In this document: positions 16,779 to 25,753 of the stretch, piece after piece
How the letters are laid out: each line of letters begins with the position of its first letter
Position numbering within the stretch: position 1 is the stretch's first letter
DNA from: Endozoicomonas sp. G2_2
GTDB taxonomy: Bacteria; Pseudomonadota; Gammaproteobacteria; Nevskiales; Salinisphaeraceae
NCBI RefSeq assembly: GCF_017744135.1
Contig: NZ_JAGHQU010000004.1
Location: 186,001 to 250,000, forward strand
Length of the DNA stretch: 64,000 bases
Reading direction: 5' to 3'
Position numbers and translations under genes: made by a program
The notes under the pieces: model-generated
Seen by the model: the letters and a program-made list of their open reading frames with translations, nothing else
Told to the model about the DNA's origin: nothing
Databases searched by the model: none

Positions 16779-17948
16779 ATGCAGATCGAAACCAAGCTGC
16801 CGCAGGTCGGCACGACCATTTTCAGTGTGATGAGCCAGCTGGCGCAGGAATACGACGCGGTGAATCTCGGTCAGGGGTTTCCGGATTTCGAACCGCCGAT
16901 GGCGCTGCGCGACGCGCTGTCGCGCGCGGTGGCCGACGGGCGCAATCAATACCCGCCCGGGATCGGCGTTGCGGCGTTGCGGCAACAGGTGGCGAAAAAG
17001 ACCGAGTCGCTCTACGGGCGCGCGACCGATGCTGACACCGAGGTCACGATCACCTCGGGTGCCACCGAGGCCATCTTCGCGGCGATCGCGGCGACGGTTC
17101 GTGCCGGCGATGACGTGATTGTTCTCGACCCGGCCTACGACTGCTATGTCCCGGCGATCGAACTGCAACAGGCGCGCGCCATTCGCGTGCCGCTTCAGCG
17201 CCCCGGTTTCGCGATCGACTGGCAGCGCCTGGCCGACGCGATCACGTCGCGCACGCGCATGCTCATCGTGAATTCGCCGCACAATCCGACCGGCGCGGTA
17301 CTCGCCGCGGCCGACCTGCAACAACTCGCGGCCCTGCTGCGCGACACCTCGATTGTGCTGTTGTCGGACGAGGTCTACGAACACATGGTCTTCGACGGCG
17401 CGCTGCACCAGAGCGTGGCGCGCCATCCCGAACTGGCCGCGCGCAGCTTCGTGATCAGTTCGTTTGGCAAGACCTACCACTGCACGGGCTGGAAAATCGG
17501 TTACTGCGTGGCGCCGCCGGCGCTGACCGCGGAGCTTCGCAAGGTGCATCAATACCTCACCTTCGCCTCGTTCGCCCCGGCACAGTGGGCACTCGCACAG
17601 ATGCTGGAAGCAGCGCCCGAACATCACCTCGAACTGCCTGCCTTCTACCAGGCCAAGCGGGATCGCTTTCGGGCATTGCTCGCCGACACGCCGCTGATGC
17701 TGCAGGCGGTGCCGGGCGGTTATTTCCAGCTGGTCGACTATTCAGCGGTGCGTGACGTCGACGACATCGCGTTCTCGCAGTGGCTGGTACGCGAGGCCGG
17801 CGTTGCCGCCGTTCCCTTGAGCCCCTTCTTCGAAACGCCGCCCGATACGCGCCTCATCCGGCTCTGTTTCGCCAAGAGCGACGCGACGCTCGAGGCGGGC
17901 GCTAGTCGGCTAGTATCCCTCGATAATGCGCCGCGGGATCAGTGCTAG
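16779..17948 (+). CDS. Methionine-type aminotransferase (YbdL-like, PLP-dependent fold type I)
   Basis: The 389-residue class I/II aminotransferase resembles the methionine aminotransferase YbdL (386 aa). Landmarks are VNLGQGFPDFEPP at 28-40, QYPPGIGVAALR, TSGATEAIFAA, NSPHNPTGAV with the PLP-binding Asn, LSDEVYEHMVFDG and SSFGKTYHCTGWKIGY, which carries the Schiff-base Lys and phosphate-binding residues. It would transaminate methionine or aromatic amino acids with 2-oxo acids. The start was set at MQIETKLPQVG, where family homology begins; a longer in-frame extension would run back into the ribB riboswitch. The gene is divergent from ribB and looks monocistronic. Confidence 0.86.
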   Translation: MQIETKLPQVGTTIFSVMSQLAQEYDAVNLGQGFPDFEPPMALRDALSRAVADGRNQYPPGIGVAALRQQVAKKTESLYGRATDADTEVTITSGATEAIFAAIAATVRAGDDVIVLDPAYDCYVPAIELQQARAIRVPLQRPGFAIDWQRLADAITSRTRMLIVNSPHNPTGAVLAAADLQQLAALLRDTSIVLLSDEVYEHMVFDGALHQSVARHPELAARSFVISSFGKTYHCTGWKIGYCVAPPALTAELRKVHQYLTFASFAPAQWALAQMLEAAPEHHLELPAFYQAKRDRFRALLADTPLMLQAVPGGYFQLVDYSAVRDVDDIAFSQWLVREAGVAAVPLSPFFETPPDTRLIRLCFAKSDATLEAGASRLVSLDNAPRDQC

Positions 17949-18159
17949 CTATCGTTGCTCGCGCCAACACATCCTTGACCATTTGGTGCGATCGCGTCAG
18001 GCGCCGGCATAAGCAAACAGGTTCGCGCTATGTAATCGGTCGGTACGGCTCTCTCGCGTGCCTCGACGGCGAACATGCCGCGGTGCGCCGGCGCGGAGGA
18101 TCTGCAGTTTTTTAGCGGGTCGCCGTACGCGACCCGTCTGCTGCCGCGATGCATTGACC

Positions 18160-18184
18160 AAAAAAACCCCGGCCTGGGCCGGGG
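18160..18184 (-). terminator. Rho-independent terminator of the ferritin-like lipoprotein gene
   Basis: CCCCGGCC-TG-GGCCGGGG forms an 8-bp stem. On the minus strand it is followed by seven Ts. It lies about 40 nt after the stop codon of the leftward gene. The rest of the 277-nt gap from 17949 shows no gene. Confidence 0.9.
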
Positions 18185-18225
18185 CTTCGTTCGCCGTTGG
18201 CAAAACTCAAATAACAACGGCCATC

Positions 18226-19461
18226 CTAGCTGTTGCTGGCCTCTTCCATCGTGTCGGTGTCGCTATCCGGGTCGTCCATGCTCGTGTCATCTCCGCCCAT
18301 GGGAGCGCTACCGCCGCTCGTCGTCAATGAGGGCATGGCCGGAATGCGCGTTCCCTCGGGGAAGAAGCCGCCTTGCGACACCGCGTTTGGATTGAGGTAC
18401 ACGACGTTATGTACCTGCGCCGGCGTGCGAGAGAAGGTAATACCGCTATCATCGGTTGGCACGATGTTCGTCGCGTCGACGTCGGTACCATAAATATCCA
18501 CGGTCGAGTCGCTGTCGCCGATGCCTTGATCGAGATCGGTATCGCCGTCGACCAGATCGCGGGCGTCCGAAATTGCGGTAATAACCGTGTACAGCGGGAT
18601 CGGGTCGGTCGTGCCCGCATCGTTCCCGTCGCTATCCCGTAGCGGGAAAGTCACGGTTGCACCATCCTCGGCACGCGCGGTCAGGACCGTACGTACCAAG
18701 CCGGCGTGGTAACCCTCCACCGAAAGAATACCGGCGGCGGCTTCGAGGAAGTCAGGGTTGCTCAAGAATCGGGCGCCGCCTTTGTAGGCACTCACGCCAA
18801 CGTCCTCGAAAATGAACGCTCCGATCAAGAACGCCAAAGGGCTACCGTACGGATCAAACAGCGCCGTCGTATCGCTGTTGATCGCGTCGGCGTTTTGAAG
18901 CGCCACCGTCGCGGCCGCATCGAAAGAGGCCCGAAGGTTGATCGCCGGCCGGGCAATCAGCCCGCCCGCGCCCTGCAGGCCGGTGCGCAGAAACTGTACG
19001 TGATCAAGTTCGTCGGAGGCGATCTCTGCCGCGTAGCGACCGATCAAGCCTTCACTCATGAAATCGACGCTCGTGGTGCGCGGTCCAATCACGGTGCCGG
19101 GCGACATGCCGCCGTCCATGCCGGAGATCGTATCGTCCTGCAGTCCCATGCCGTTGTTCACGGCACGCAGATAGTATTCCGCTTCGAGATACTCTAGGTT
19201 CAGGGCGAACTGAAGAACGGCGGCATCGCTGACGGCATCACGTGGGTCATCATTACCCTGATCGTTATTATCCTGCGCAACCGCAACATTGCTGTCGCCG
19301 TCGCTGCATGCTGCAAGCAAAGTGCTGCCGACCAGGCCGGCCGAAAACATGCCCGCGTTGCTCAAAAAGCGCCGCCGGGAGTTGCTGATCGGCTTGCCCG
19401 TCGAGCCGCTCACGATGGCAACGCGACGTTCGCCTTCGTCTTGCTTGGTGTGATCTGCCAT
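18226..19461 (-). CDS. Tat-exported ferritin-like domain lipoprotein
   Basis: The 411-residue protein has a twin-arginine signal (SRRRFLSNAG near 28-37) followed by a hydrophobic stretch ending in the lipobox LLAAC. It is therefore predicted to be exported folded and lipidated. The mature part carries a Ferritin_2-like helical domain: F-A-L-N-L-E-Y-L-E-A-E-Y-Y-L, ASDELDHVQFLR, FIFEDVGVSAYKG and LSVEGYHAGLVR supply Glu and His residues placed as metal ligands. The C-terminal 120 residues are Asp/Ser/Thr-rich, with D-G-D-T-D-L-D and D-D-P-D-S-D-T-D runs, suggesting calcium binding or a halophilic acidic tail. Homologues include stress- or desiccation-related proteins; the true function is unknown. 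It stands alone with its own terminator. Confidence 0.8.
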   Translation of the reverse strand: MADHTKQDEGERRVAIVSGSTGKPISNSRRRFLSNAGMFSAGLVGSTLLAACSDGDSNVAVAQDNNDQGNDDPRDAVSDAAVLQFALNLEYLEAEYYLRAVNNGMGLQDDTISGMDGGMSPGTVIGPRTTSVDFMSEGLIGRYAAEIASDELDHVQFLRTGLQGAGGLIARPAINLRASFDAAATVALQNADAINSDTTALFDPYGSPLAFLIGAFIFEDVGVSAYKGGARFLSNPDFLEAAAGILSVEGYHAGLVRTVLTARAEDGATVTFPLRDSDGNDAGTTDPIPLYTVITAISDARDLVDGDTDLDQGIGDSDSTVDIYGTDVDATNIVPTDDSGITFSRTPAQVHNVVYLNPNAVSQGGFFPEGTRIPAMPSLTTSGGSAPMGGDDTSMDDPDSDTDTMEEASNS

Positions 19462-19722
19462 GACCGGATCCCTCTCATTGATTTCTTGTGTTGTGAACCT
19501 GCTCGGGTTCTCTCGGGGTGGGTTGTTGCAAACTGATTGCAGCACTTTCTGACTGCGGTGCCATATTGGCTGAATATCTTTGGTAACCCGGGTACCCGTC
19601 CATCGAACCTAGCACACGAAAATCCCGTGCCGAATGACAGTTAGCGATTGTTGCGGCGCCATATCCGCGACATTCCGGGCGGGCAATACTGTGCTGAATG
19701 GGAAAAAACACCCAATGCGTTG

Positions 19723-19772
19723 ATAACGATAATTTTTATTTCTGATTGAGCATTCGCTTTGCTTATCGTTAT
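19723..19772. promoter_or_regulatory. Spaced inverted repeat ATAACGATAA ... TTATCGTTAT in an AT-rich promoter region
   Basis: Perfect 10-bp arms at 19723-19732 and 19763-19772 are separated by 30 bp inside the 502-nt gap between the divergent ferritin-like lipoprotein and transketolase genes. The gap around 19690-19790 is much more AT-rich than the surroundings and holds no gene that I can support. The arms could be half sites bound across about three helical turns, or a cruciform or hairpin. No known operator is recognised. Confidence 0.45.
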
Positions 19773-19963
19773 TTCGTTCAGCAAAACAAAATTAAATGGC
19801 ATTCCGGTGGGGATTTCGGCGCCATCCCGGCGTCGTGGCGTACCGGGGATTCGCTGCGGAAGGGGAGCCTCTCGGCAGATCTCGGGACGCTGTTCGTGTT
19901 GCCCGGCCAATCGCTTTAATAGACAATGACCGGCCTTTGTCAAGCTGCGCCAGAGGATTATCG

Positions 19964-21967
19964 ATGCCAGCCCGTCGTGATCTCGCCAACGCCATCCGGA
20001 TTCTGTCGATGGACGCCGTCCAGCAGGCCAATTCGGGTCATCCCGGCATGCCCATGGGCATGGCCGATATCGCCGAGGTGCTCTTCAATGATCACTTGAA
20101 GATGAACCCGGCCAACCCGAACTGGGTGGACCGCGACCGCTTCATCCTGTCGAACGGGCACGGTTCCATGCTGCAGTACGCGGCGCTTCATCTGGCCGGC
20201 TATGATCTGTCGCTCGACGACATCAAGGCGTTTCGTCAGCTGCATTCGAAGACGCCGGGCCACCCCGAGAATTTCATGACCCCGGGGGTCGAGACCACGA
20301 CCGGCCCGCTCGGGCAGGGCCTTGCGAATGCCGTTGGCATGGCGCTGGCCGAAGCGGCGCTCGCCGATCGCTTCAATCACGACGACGCCACGCTGGTCGA
20401 TCACCACACCTGGTGTTTCATCGGCGACGGCTGTCTCATGGAAGGGATCTCCCATGAAGCCTGCTCGCTGGCCGGTACGCTCGGTCTGGGCAAGCTGGTT
20501 GTCTTCTATGATGACAACGGCATCTCCATCGACGGCGAGGTGCACGACTGGTTCACCGACGATACGCCGGGCCGCTTCGAGGCCTATGGCTGGCAGGTGA
20601 TTCGCAACGTCGACGGTCACGACGCGGAAGAGATCAAGACCGCGATCGACACCGCGAAGAAAGAGGCCGGTCGACCGACCCTGATCTGCTGCAAGACGGT
20701 GATCGGCTGGGGTTCGCCCAACAAGCAGGGCACTGCGGGTGTGCACGGCGCGGCCCTGGGCGACGACGAGATCGCCGCCGCGCGTCAGCAGATCGGCTGG
20801 GCCGATGAGACCCGCTTCGCCGTTCCCGACGACATCTACGCCGCGTGGAACAAGCGCGAGAAGGGCGCGGCGGCCGAAAAACAGTGGCAGGACGCGCGGG
20901 CGGCCTATGCCGCGAAGTACCCGGAGGATGCCGCCGAGTTCGAACGCCGCATGGCCGGCGACATGCCGCGCGACTGGCCGGCGCAGTGCCGCGCCTTCAT
21001 CGAGAAGGTGCAAGCCGAAGGCAAGCGTACGGCCACGCGCAAGTCGTCGAAGGCGGCGATCGAGGCCTACGCCAGCGAATTGCCGGAACTGATCGGCGGC
21101 TCCGCGGACCTGTCCGGCTCGAACGGCACCGACTTCAAGGGCCACGTGCCGATGCGGGCCGGCGACTACAGCGGCAACTATATCTATTACGGCGTACGCG
21201 AATTCGCGATGACCGCGATCACGAACGGGCTGAGCCTGCACGGCGGGTTCACGCCGTTCGGCGCGACGTTCCTGACGTTTTCGGACTATGCGCGCAACGC
21301 CGTGCGCATGGCCGCACTCATGCGCTCGCGCAATATTCTGGTCTATACCCACGACTCGATCGGCCTGGGCGAGGATGGCCCGACGCATCAGTCCGTCGAG
21401 CACATTGCCAGCCTGCGCCTGATTCCCAACCTGCATGTCTGGCGCCCGGGCGACGATGTCGAGACGGCCGTGGCCTGGCAGGCAGCGATCGAGCGGGTGA
21501 ACGGCCCGACGGCGTTGGCCTTTTCGCGTCAGGACGTCGATCACCAGCCGCGTGATGCGGCGCAGCTTGCCGCGATTGCCAACGGCGGCTACGTGCTGCG
21601 CGAGGCGCAGGGCGAACTGCAGGCAATCGTCATCGGCACCGGCTCCGAGCTCGAGCTGGCAGTCGCTGCGGCCCAGCAGCTCTACAGCGAGGGCGTGGGC
21701 GTGCGCGTGGTTTCGATGCCCTGTGTCGAGGTGTTCGATGCCCAGAGCGCCGATTATCGCGAGTCGGTACTGCCGGCTGCCGTGACCGCGCGGGTCGCGG
21801 TCGAGGCCGGCGTGAGCGATTCCTGGTACCGGTTCGTCGGCCCAGCGGGCCGGGTCGTCGGCGTCGACGACTTCGGGGCCTCCGCGCCGGCCGGCGATGT
21901 CTACGACGAGTTCGGCGTGACCGCAGACGCGGTTGCCGAGGCACTACGCGCGCAGGTGCAGGGCTAG
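19964..21967 (+). CDS. tkt: Transketolase
   Basis: This thiamine-diphosphate enzyme of the pentose phosphate pathway transfers two-carbon ketol units between ketose and aldose phosphates. The 667 residues match E. coli TktA (663). Visible motifs are [29 protein letters not shown] and GPLGQG. The thiamine-diphosphate motif is [13 protein letters not shown] through NGISIDG. The transketolase signature follows ([38 protein letters not shown]). AGAGGA precedes the ATG at 19964. gap and pgk follow closely, forming the tkt-gap-pgk order known from many proteobacteria. Confidence 0.95.
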   Translation: MPARRDLANAIRILSMDAVQQANSGHPGMPMGMADIAEVLFNDHLKMNPANPNWVDRDRFILSNGHGSMLQYAALHLAGYDLSLDDIKAFRQLHSKTPGHPENFMTPGVETTTGPLGQGLANAVGMALAEAALADRFNHDDATLVDHHTWCFIGDGCLMEGISHEACSLAGTLGLGKLVVFYDDNGISIDGEVHDWFTDDTPGRFEAYGWQVIRNVDGHDAEEIKTAIDTAKKEAGRPTLICCKTVIGWGSPNKQGTAGVHGAALGDDEIAAARQQIGWADETRFAVPDDIYAAWNKREKGAAAEKQWQDARAAYAAKYPEDAAEFERRMAGDMPRDWPAQCRAFIEKVQAEGKRTATRKSSKAAIEAYASELPELIGGSADLSGSNGTDFKGHVPMRAGDYSGNYIYYGVREFAMTAITNGLSLHGGFTPFGATFLTFSDYARNAVRMAALMRSRNILVYTHDSIGLGEDGPTHQSVEHIASLRLIPNLHVWRPGDDVETAVAWQAAIERVNGPTALAFSRQDVDHQPRDAAQLAAIANGGYVLREAQGELQAIVIGTGSELELAVAAAQQLYSEGVGVRVVSMPCVEVFDAQSADYRESVLPAAVTARVAVEAGVSDSWYRFVGPAGRVVGVDDFGASAPAGDVYDEFGVTADAVAEALRAQVQG

Positions 21968-22034
21968 CCCCACCGCAGCATTCATTCAGTACTTATCGGC
22001 CACCACGTTTGGCCAGTTCGATAGAGAGGTAGTT

Positions 22035-23042
22035 ATGGCAGTCAAAGTCGGCATCAACGGTTATGGCCGTATCGGGCGCAATGTCCTGCGTGCGCTATAT
22101 GAGTCCGGTCGCAACGGCGAGATCGAGATCGTCGCGATCAACGACCTCGGCGATGCCGAGGCCAACGCGCACCTGACCCAGTACGACACCGCGCACGGTC
22201 GCTTCCCGGGCGAGGTCTCCATCGAAGGCGATAATCTCGTCGTCAACGGCGACAAGATCAAGGTGCTCGCCGAGCGCAATCCGGCCGACCTGCCCTGGGG
22301 TGATCTCGGTGTCGACATCGTGTTCGAGTGCACCGGCCTGTTCGCCAGCAAGGACAAGGCCAGCGCGCACCTCGACGGTGGCGCCAAGAAGGTGCTGATT
22401 TCCGCGCCGGCGGGTGATATCACCACCATCGTCTACGGCGTGAACCACGACACCATCACCGCCGACGACAAGATCATCTCCAACGCGTCCTGCACCACCA
22501 ACTGCCTGGCACCGCTGGTCAAGCCGCTGCATGACGCTTTCGGCATCGAGTACGGGCTGATGAACACCATCCACTCGTACACCAACGACCAGGTGCTCAC
22601 CGACGTCTACCACAAGGATCTGCGTCGCGCGCGCAGCGCCACCCAGAGCATGATCCCGACCCAGACCGGCGCGGCGAAGGCCGTCGGCCTGGTGCTGCCG
22701 GAACTCAACGGCAAGCTCGACGGCTTTGCCGTGCGTGTGCCGACGATCAACGTGTCGATGGTCGATCTGACGGCCCAGGTCTCGAAGGAGACCAGCGTCG
22801 AGGAAGTCAACGCCGTGCTCAAGAAGGCCGCGGAAGGCGAGCTCAAGGGCGTGCTGGCCTACAGCGAAGCGCCGCTGGTCTCGCAGGACTTCAACCACGA
22901 CCCGGTGTCCTCCACGGTCGACGCGCCGCTGACCAAGGTCGCGGGCGGCAAGCTGATCAAGATCTGTGCCTGGTACGACAACGAATGGGGCTTCTCCAAC
23001 CGCATGCTCGACACCGCGCTGGCGCTGGCCAAGGCCGGCTGA
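22035..23042 (+). CDS. gap: Type I glyceraldehyde-3-phosphate dehydrogenase
   Basis: The 335-residue enzyme oxidises and phosphorylates glyceraldehyde 3-phosphate. It starts [20 protein letters not shown], the NAD-binding fold. The catalytic Cys lies in [15 protein letters not shown] near 155, the catalytic His in HSYTNDQ near 180, and [12 protein letters not shown] ends the domain. The segment [20 protein letters not shown] is typical. [13 protein letters not shown] resembles amphibolic or plastid-like forms, which can work with NADP as well. I cannot settle cofactor or direction from sequence, nor fully exclude an erythrose-4-phosphate dehydrogenase role beside tkt. GAGAGG lies upstream of the ATG. 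Confidence 0.93.
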   Translation: MAVKVGINGYGRIGRNVLRALYESGRNGEIEIVAINDLGDAEANAHLTQYDTAHGRFPGEVSIEGDNLVVNGDKIKVLAERNPADLPWGDLGVDIVFECTGLFASKDKASAHLDGGAKKVLISAPAGDITTIVYGVNHDTITADDKIISNASCTTNCLAPLVKPLHDAFGIEYGLMNTIHSYTNDQVLTDVYHKDLRRARSATQSMIPTQTGAAKAVGLVLPELNGKLDGFAVRVPTINVSMVDLTAQVSKETSVEEVNAVLKKAAEGELKGVLAYSEAPLVSQDFNHDPVSSTVDAPLTKVAGGKLIKICAWYDNEWGFSNRMLDTALALAKAG

Positions 23043-23082
23043 TCCAGTCGCTACGTCGACAACTGCAACCGAGGAGCGCGAC

Positions 23083-24264
23083 ATGACCGCCATGCTCAAG
23101 ATGGAAGACGTGGATCTCGCCGGCAAGCGTGTGCTGATCCGTCAGGATCTGAACGTGCCGTTCGTCAACGGGGAGGTCAGTTCTGCCGGCCGCCTCAAGG
23201 CGTCGGTGCCGACAATCCGCGCCGCGCTCGATGCCGGCGCCCGCGTCATGGTCATGTCGCACCTCGGTCGCCCGAAGGAAGGCCAGCCGGACGACGAGCA
23301 CAGTCTCGCGCCGGTGGCCCGCTATCTGTCCGAGCTGTTGCGTTGCGATGTTCCGCTCGCCAAGGACTGGCTCGACGGCGTCGAGGTGGGCGAGGGCGAG
23401 ATCGTGATGTGCGAGAACGTGCGCTTCAACGTGGGCGAGAAGTCCAACGACGAAGCGCTGTCACGCCGCATGGCCGATCTCTGCGATGTGTTCGTGATGG
23501 ACGCCTTTGGTACCGCCCATCGCGCGCAGGCATCGACTGAAGGCGTAGCGCGGTTCGCGCCGGTGGCCTGCGCGGGGCCGTTGCTCTCGGCGGAAGTCGA
23601 GTCGCTGGAAGCAGCTCTCGGCGATCCCGAGCGGCCGTTGGTCGTCATCGTGGGCGGCTCCAAGGTATCGAGCAAACTCGAGCTGCTGGAGAGCCTGGCC
23701 AACGTCGCCGATCAGCTCATCGTGGGCGGCGGCATCGCCAATACCTTTCTCGCGGCAGAAGGCCATAACGTCGGCGCGTCGCTCTACGAGCCCGATCTGG
23801 TCGGCGCCGCGCGCCTGATCGATCGTGAAATCCGTTCGCGAGGCGGTTACATCCCGTTGCCGACCGACGTCATTGCCGCCACCGAAGTCTCGCCCGAGGC
23901 GCACCCCGAGGTGCGCCCGGTCGCCGAAGTCGAGGACGACGAGATGATTCTCGATGTCGGCCCGGCCACGCGCGATGCCTTCGCGGATATTCTCGTGAAC
24001 GCCGGCACCATCGTCTGGAACGGGCCGGTTGGCGTGTTCGAGATCGACCAGTTCGGCGGCGGCACGCACGTGCTCGCCCGTGCGATCGCACGCAGCGACG
24101 CGTTTTCCATCGCCGGGGGCGGCGATACGCTTGCGGCCATCGAAAAGTATCGGGTCGAGGACGACGTGTCCTATATCTCGACCGGCGGCGGCGCCTTTCT
24201 GGAATTTCTGGAAGGCAAGACCCTGCCGGCGATCGCCGTGCTCGAGCAGCGCGCAGCCGGTTGA
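23083..24264 (+). CDS. pgk: Phosphoglycerate kinase
   Basis: The 393-residue two-domain kinase interconverts 1,3-bisphosphoglycerate and ADP with 3-phosphoglycerate and ATP. Substrate-binding motifs are [12 protein letters not shown] at 18-29, SHLGRPKEG near 65 and [10 protein letters not shown]. The nucleotide-binding half has [41 protein letters not shown] and the C-terminal [15 protein letters not shown] plus [25 protein letters not shown] precedes the ATG. It is the last gene of the tkt-gap-pgk operon: a hairpin terminator follows within 10 nt of the stop. The pyk and fba genes often found next are absent here. Confidence 0.95.
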   Translation: MTAMLKMEDVDLAGKRVLIRQDLNVPFVNGEVSSAGRLKASVPTIRAALDAGARVMVMSHLGRPKEGQPDDEHSLAPVARYLSELLRCDVPLAKDWLDGVEVGEGEIVMCENVRFNVGEKSNDEALSRRMADLCDVFVMDAFGTAHRAQASTEGVARFAPVACAGPLLSAEVESLEAALGDPERPLVVIVGGSKVSSKLELLESLANVADQLIVGGGIANTFLAAEGHNVGASLYEPDLVGAARLIDREIRSRGGYIPLPTDVIAATEVSPEAHPEVRPVAEVEDDEMILDVGPATRDAFADILVNAGTIVWNGPVGVFEIDQFGGGTHVLARAIARSDAFSIAGGGDTLAAIEKYRVEDDVSYISTGGGAFLEFLEGKTLPAIAVLEQRAAG

Positions 24265-24271
24265 AGCTCGC

Positions 24272-24297
24272 GCGAGCGCGCTTGCGCTCGCTTTTTT
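24272..24297 (+). terminator. Rho-independent terminator of tkt-gap-pgk
   Basis: The 8-bp stem GCGAGCGC / GCGCTCGC with loop GCTT is followed by six Ts, eight nucleotides after the pgk stop codon. Confidence 0.92.
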
Positions 24298-24422
24298 ACA
24301 CGGCATCTGCAGCGCGTGTACCGCGTTGCGCCGTACCGGCGCTCAATTGAAAAGCCGTTTCATTTGCACGACACTAGATGTTTGCGCGCGGCGCGCGCGA
24401 ACCCCAATCCAGCGATACGCCT

Positions 24423-25265
24423 ATGACCACCCAATTCACCGGGACCGACCGTTACGTCGCGACCGATGATCTCAAGCTCGCGGTCAACGCCGCGGCCACG
24501 CTGCAGCGCCCGCTGCTGATCAAGGGCGAGCCCGGCACCGGCAAGACCATGCTCGCCGAGGAAGTTGCGGCCGCGCTCGAAAAGCCGTTCTATCAGTGGC
24601 ATATCAAGTCGACCACCAAGGCCCAGCAGGGCCTGTACGAGTACGACGCCGTGTCGCGCCTGCGCGATTCGCAGCTCGGCGACGAAAAGGTCCACGATAT
24701 CGCCAACTACATCGTGCCCGGGCCGCTGTGGGAATGCTTCACCTGTGATACCCAGCCGGTACTGCTGATCGACGAGATCGACAAGGCGGATATCGAATTC
24801 CCGAACGATCTGCTGCGCGAAATCGATCGCATGGCGTTCGACGTCTACGAAACGCATCAGACGATCGAAGCGCGTCACCGCCCGATCATCATCATCACGT
24901 CCAATAACGAGAAGGAACTGCCGGACGCCTTCCTGCGCCGCTGCTTCTTCCACTTCATCTCGTTCCCGGACAAGGACACGATGCGCGAGATCGTCGACGT
25001 GCACTTCCCGGACATCAAGAAGAACCTGCTGTCGGATGCGATGGATCTGTTCTTCGACGTGCGTGACGTGCCGGGCATCAAGAAGAAGCCCTCGACCTCG
25101 GAGTTGCTCGACTGGCTCAAGCTGTTGCTGGCCGAAGACATCCCGGCCGAGGCGCTGCACTCCGACAATGCGCGCGACGCGCTGCCGCCGCTGCATGGCG
25201 CGCTGCTCAAGAACGAGCAGGACGTGCATCTGTTCGAGCGCCTCGCGTTCATGACGCGCCGCTAG
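24423..25265 (+). CDS. MoxR-family AAA+ ATPase
   Basis: The 280-residue AAA+ protein has Walker A GEPGTGKT at 35-42 and Walker B LLIDEIDK at 114-121. Sensor-1 is in IIITSNNEKELPDAFLRRC, which also supplies the arginine finger. MoxR ATPases act as chaperones for cofactor insertion or complex maturation, typically with a vWA-domain partner encoded just downstream. Here the partner (25754-26932) is separated from this stop codon by a 473-bp inverted-repeat-bounded insert. The start at MTTQFTG was chosen because the family alignment begins there; the ribosome-binding site is poor. Confidence 0.88.
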   Translation: MTTQFTGTDRYVATDDLKLAVNAAATLQRPLLIKGEPGTGKTMLAEEVAAALEKPFYQWHIKSTTKAQQGLYEYDAVSRLRDSQLGDEKVHDIANYIVPGPLWECFTCDTQPVLLIDEIDKADIEFPNDLLREIDRMAFDVYETHQTIEARHRPIIIITSNNEKELPDAFLRRCFFHFISFPDKDTMREIVDVHFPDIKKNLLSDAMDLFFDVRDVPGIKKKPSTSELLDWLKLLLAEDIPAEALHSDNARDALPPLHGALLKNEQDVHLFERLAFMTRR

Positions 25266-25275
25266 GACAGAAGAA

Positions 25276-25298
25276 CTCACGCAAAGGCGCAAAGACGC
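25276..25298 (+). repeat. Left inverted repeat of the GxxExxY cassette
   Basis: The 23-bp repeat begins CTCACGCAAAGG and ends CAAAGACGC. It contains two CGCAAAG heptamers at an 8-bp period. Its reverse complement is exact at 25726-25748, and weaker matching continues inward with one indel and one mismatch (TAAGAAGA against TCTTCCTTG). It ends 8 nt before the GTG start of the enclosed gene. Confidence 0.9.
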
Positions 25299-25306
25299 TA
25301 AGAAGA

Positions 25307-25696
25307 GTGAGCCAAGAGAACGATATAGCCCGACGCGTCGTCGATGCTGCATACCACATCCATGTAGGCCTTGGGCCTGGTTTGCTTGAGTCAGTTTACG
25401 AAGCAGTGCTCGCACACGAGCTGAGGGCGCAACAGCTTGATGTTCGCAGGCAGGTTCCGGTACCGGTCGTGTATAAGGATCTGCGTTTCGATGAAGGGTT
25501 TCGGGCGGATCTCATCGTCCAAGACCGCGTCATTGTCGAACTGAAATCTATCGAGCAGATGGGGGCAGTCCACGCAAAACAAGTGCTGACTTATTTGCGG
25601 CTAGCCGATAAGCGACTTGGCTTGCTAATTAATTTCGGCGAGTCATTGTTCAGAGATGGCGTAAAGCGAGTCGTCAATGACCTTCAAGATAGATAG
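25307..25696 (+). CDS. GxxExxY protein (PDDEXK_3-type nuclease fold)
   Basis: The 129-residue protein has the family signature G25-x-x-E28-x-x-Y31 in GLLESVYE. It also carries a complete PD-(D/E)xK-type active-site set: Asp68 in F-R-A-D-L-I-V, Glu78 and Lys80 in VELKS, and Gln92 with Tyr96 in KQVLTYL. All residues expected of an intact nuclease-like core are present, so it is not a visible remnant. Substrate and biological role of the family are unknown to me. The start is GTG, preceded by AAGAAGA that partly derives from the adjoining repeat. GC content and codon choice (CTT, AGG, AAT, TTA-rich) differ from both neighbours, consistent with recent acquisition. Confidence 0.88.
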   Translation: MSQENDIARRVVDAAYHIHVGLGPGLLESVYEAVLAHELRAQQLDVRRQVPVPVVYKDLRFDEGFRADLIVQDRVIVELKSIEQMGAVHAKQVLTYLRLADKRLGLLINFGESLFRDGVKRVVNDLQDR

Positions 25697-25725
25697 GCTG
25701 CTTATTCCGCACTTTTTCTTCCTTG

Positions 25726-25748
25726 GCGTCTTTGCGCCTTTGCGTGAG
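25726..25748 (-). repeat. Right inverted repeat of the GxxExxY cassette
   Basis: This is the exact 23-bp reverse complement of the left repeat. It ends only 5 bp before the ATG of the vWA gene and so occupies that gene's ribosome-binding position. The only purine-rich stretch left there is GTGAGAC. Confidence 0.9.
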
Positions 25749-25753
25749 ACAAA

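Larger units (their letters stand above)
25276..25748. mobile_element. Inverted-repeat-bounded GxxExxY insertion cassette (473 bp)
   Basis: A 23-bp perfect inverted repeat (25276-25298 and 25726-25748) encloses a single gene, the GxxExxY protein at 25307-25696. The interior has about 50 percent GC (91 of 180 bases counted in three 60-base lines), against 68-77 percent in lines counted within the flanking genes. The cassette lies exactly between moxR and its vWA partner, genes normally adjacent. No transposase is encoded. Flanks share only a possible 4-bp GACA, at 25266-25269 and 25748-25751, so a target duplication is not established. Mobility is inferred from structure and composition. Confidence 0.55.

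Noticed and set aside
18116-18136. Hairpin CGGGTCGC...GCGACCCG as a terminator of the aminotransferase gene
   Set aside because: The T run lies before the stem on the plus strand and yields an A run on the minus strand, so it has the wrong polarity.
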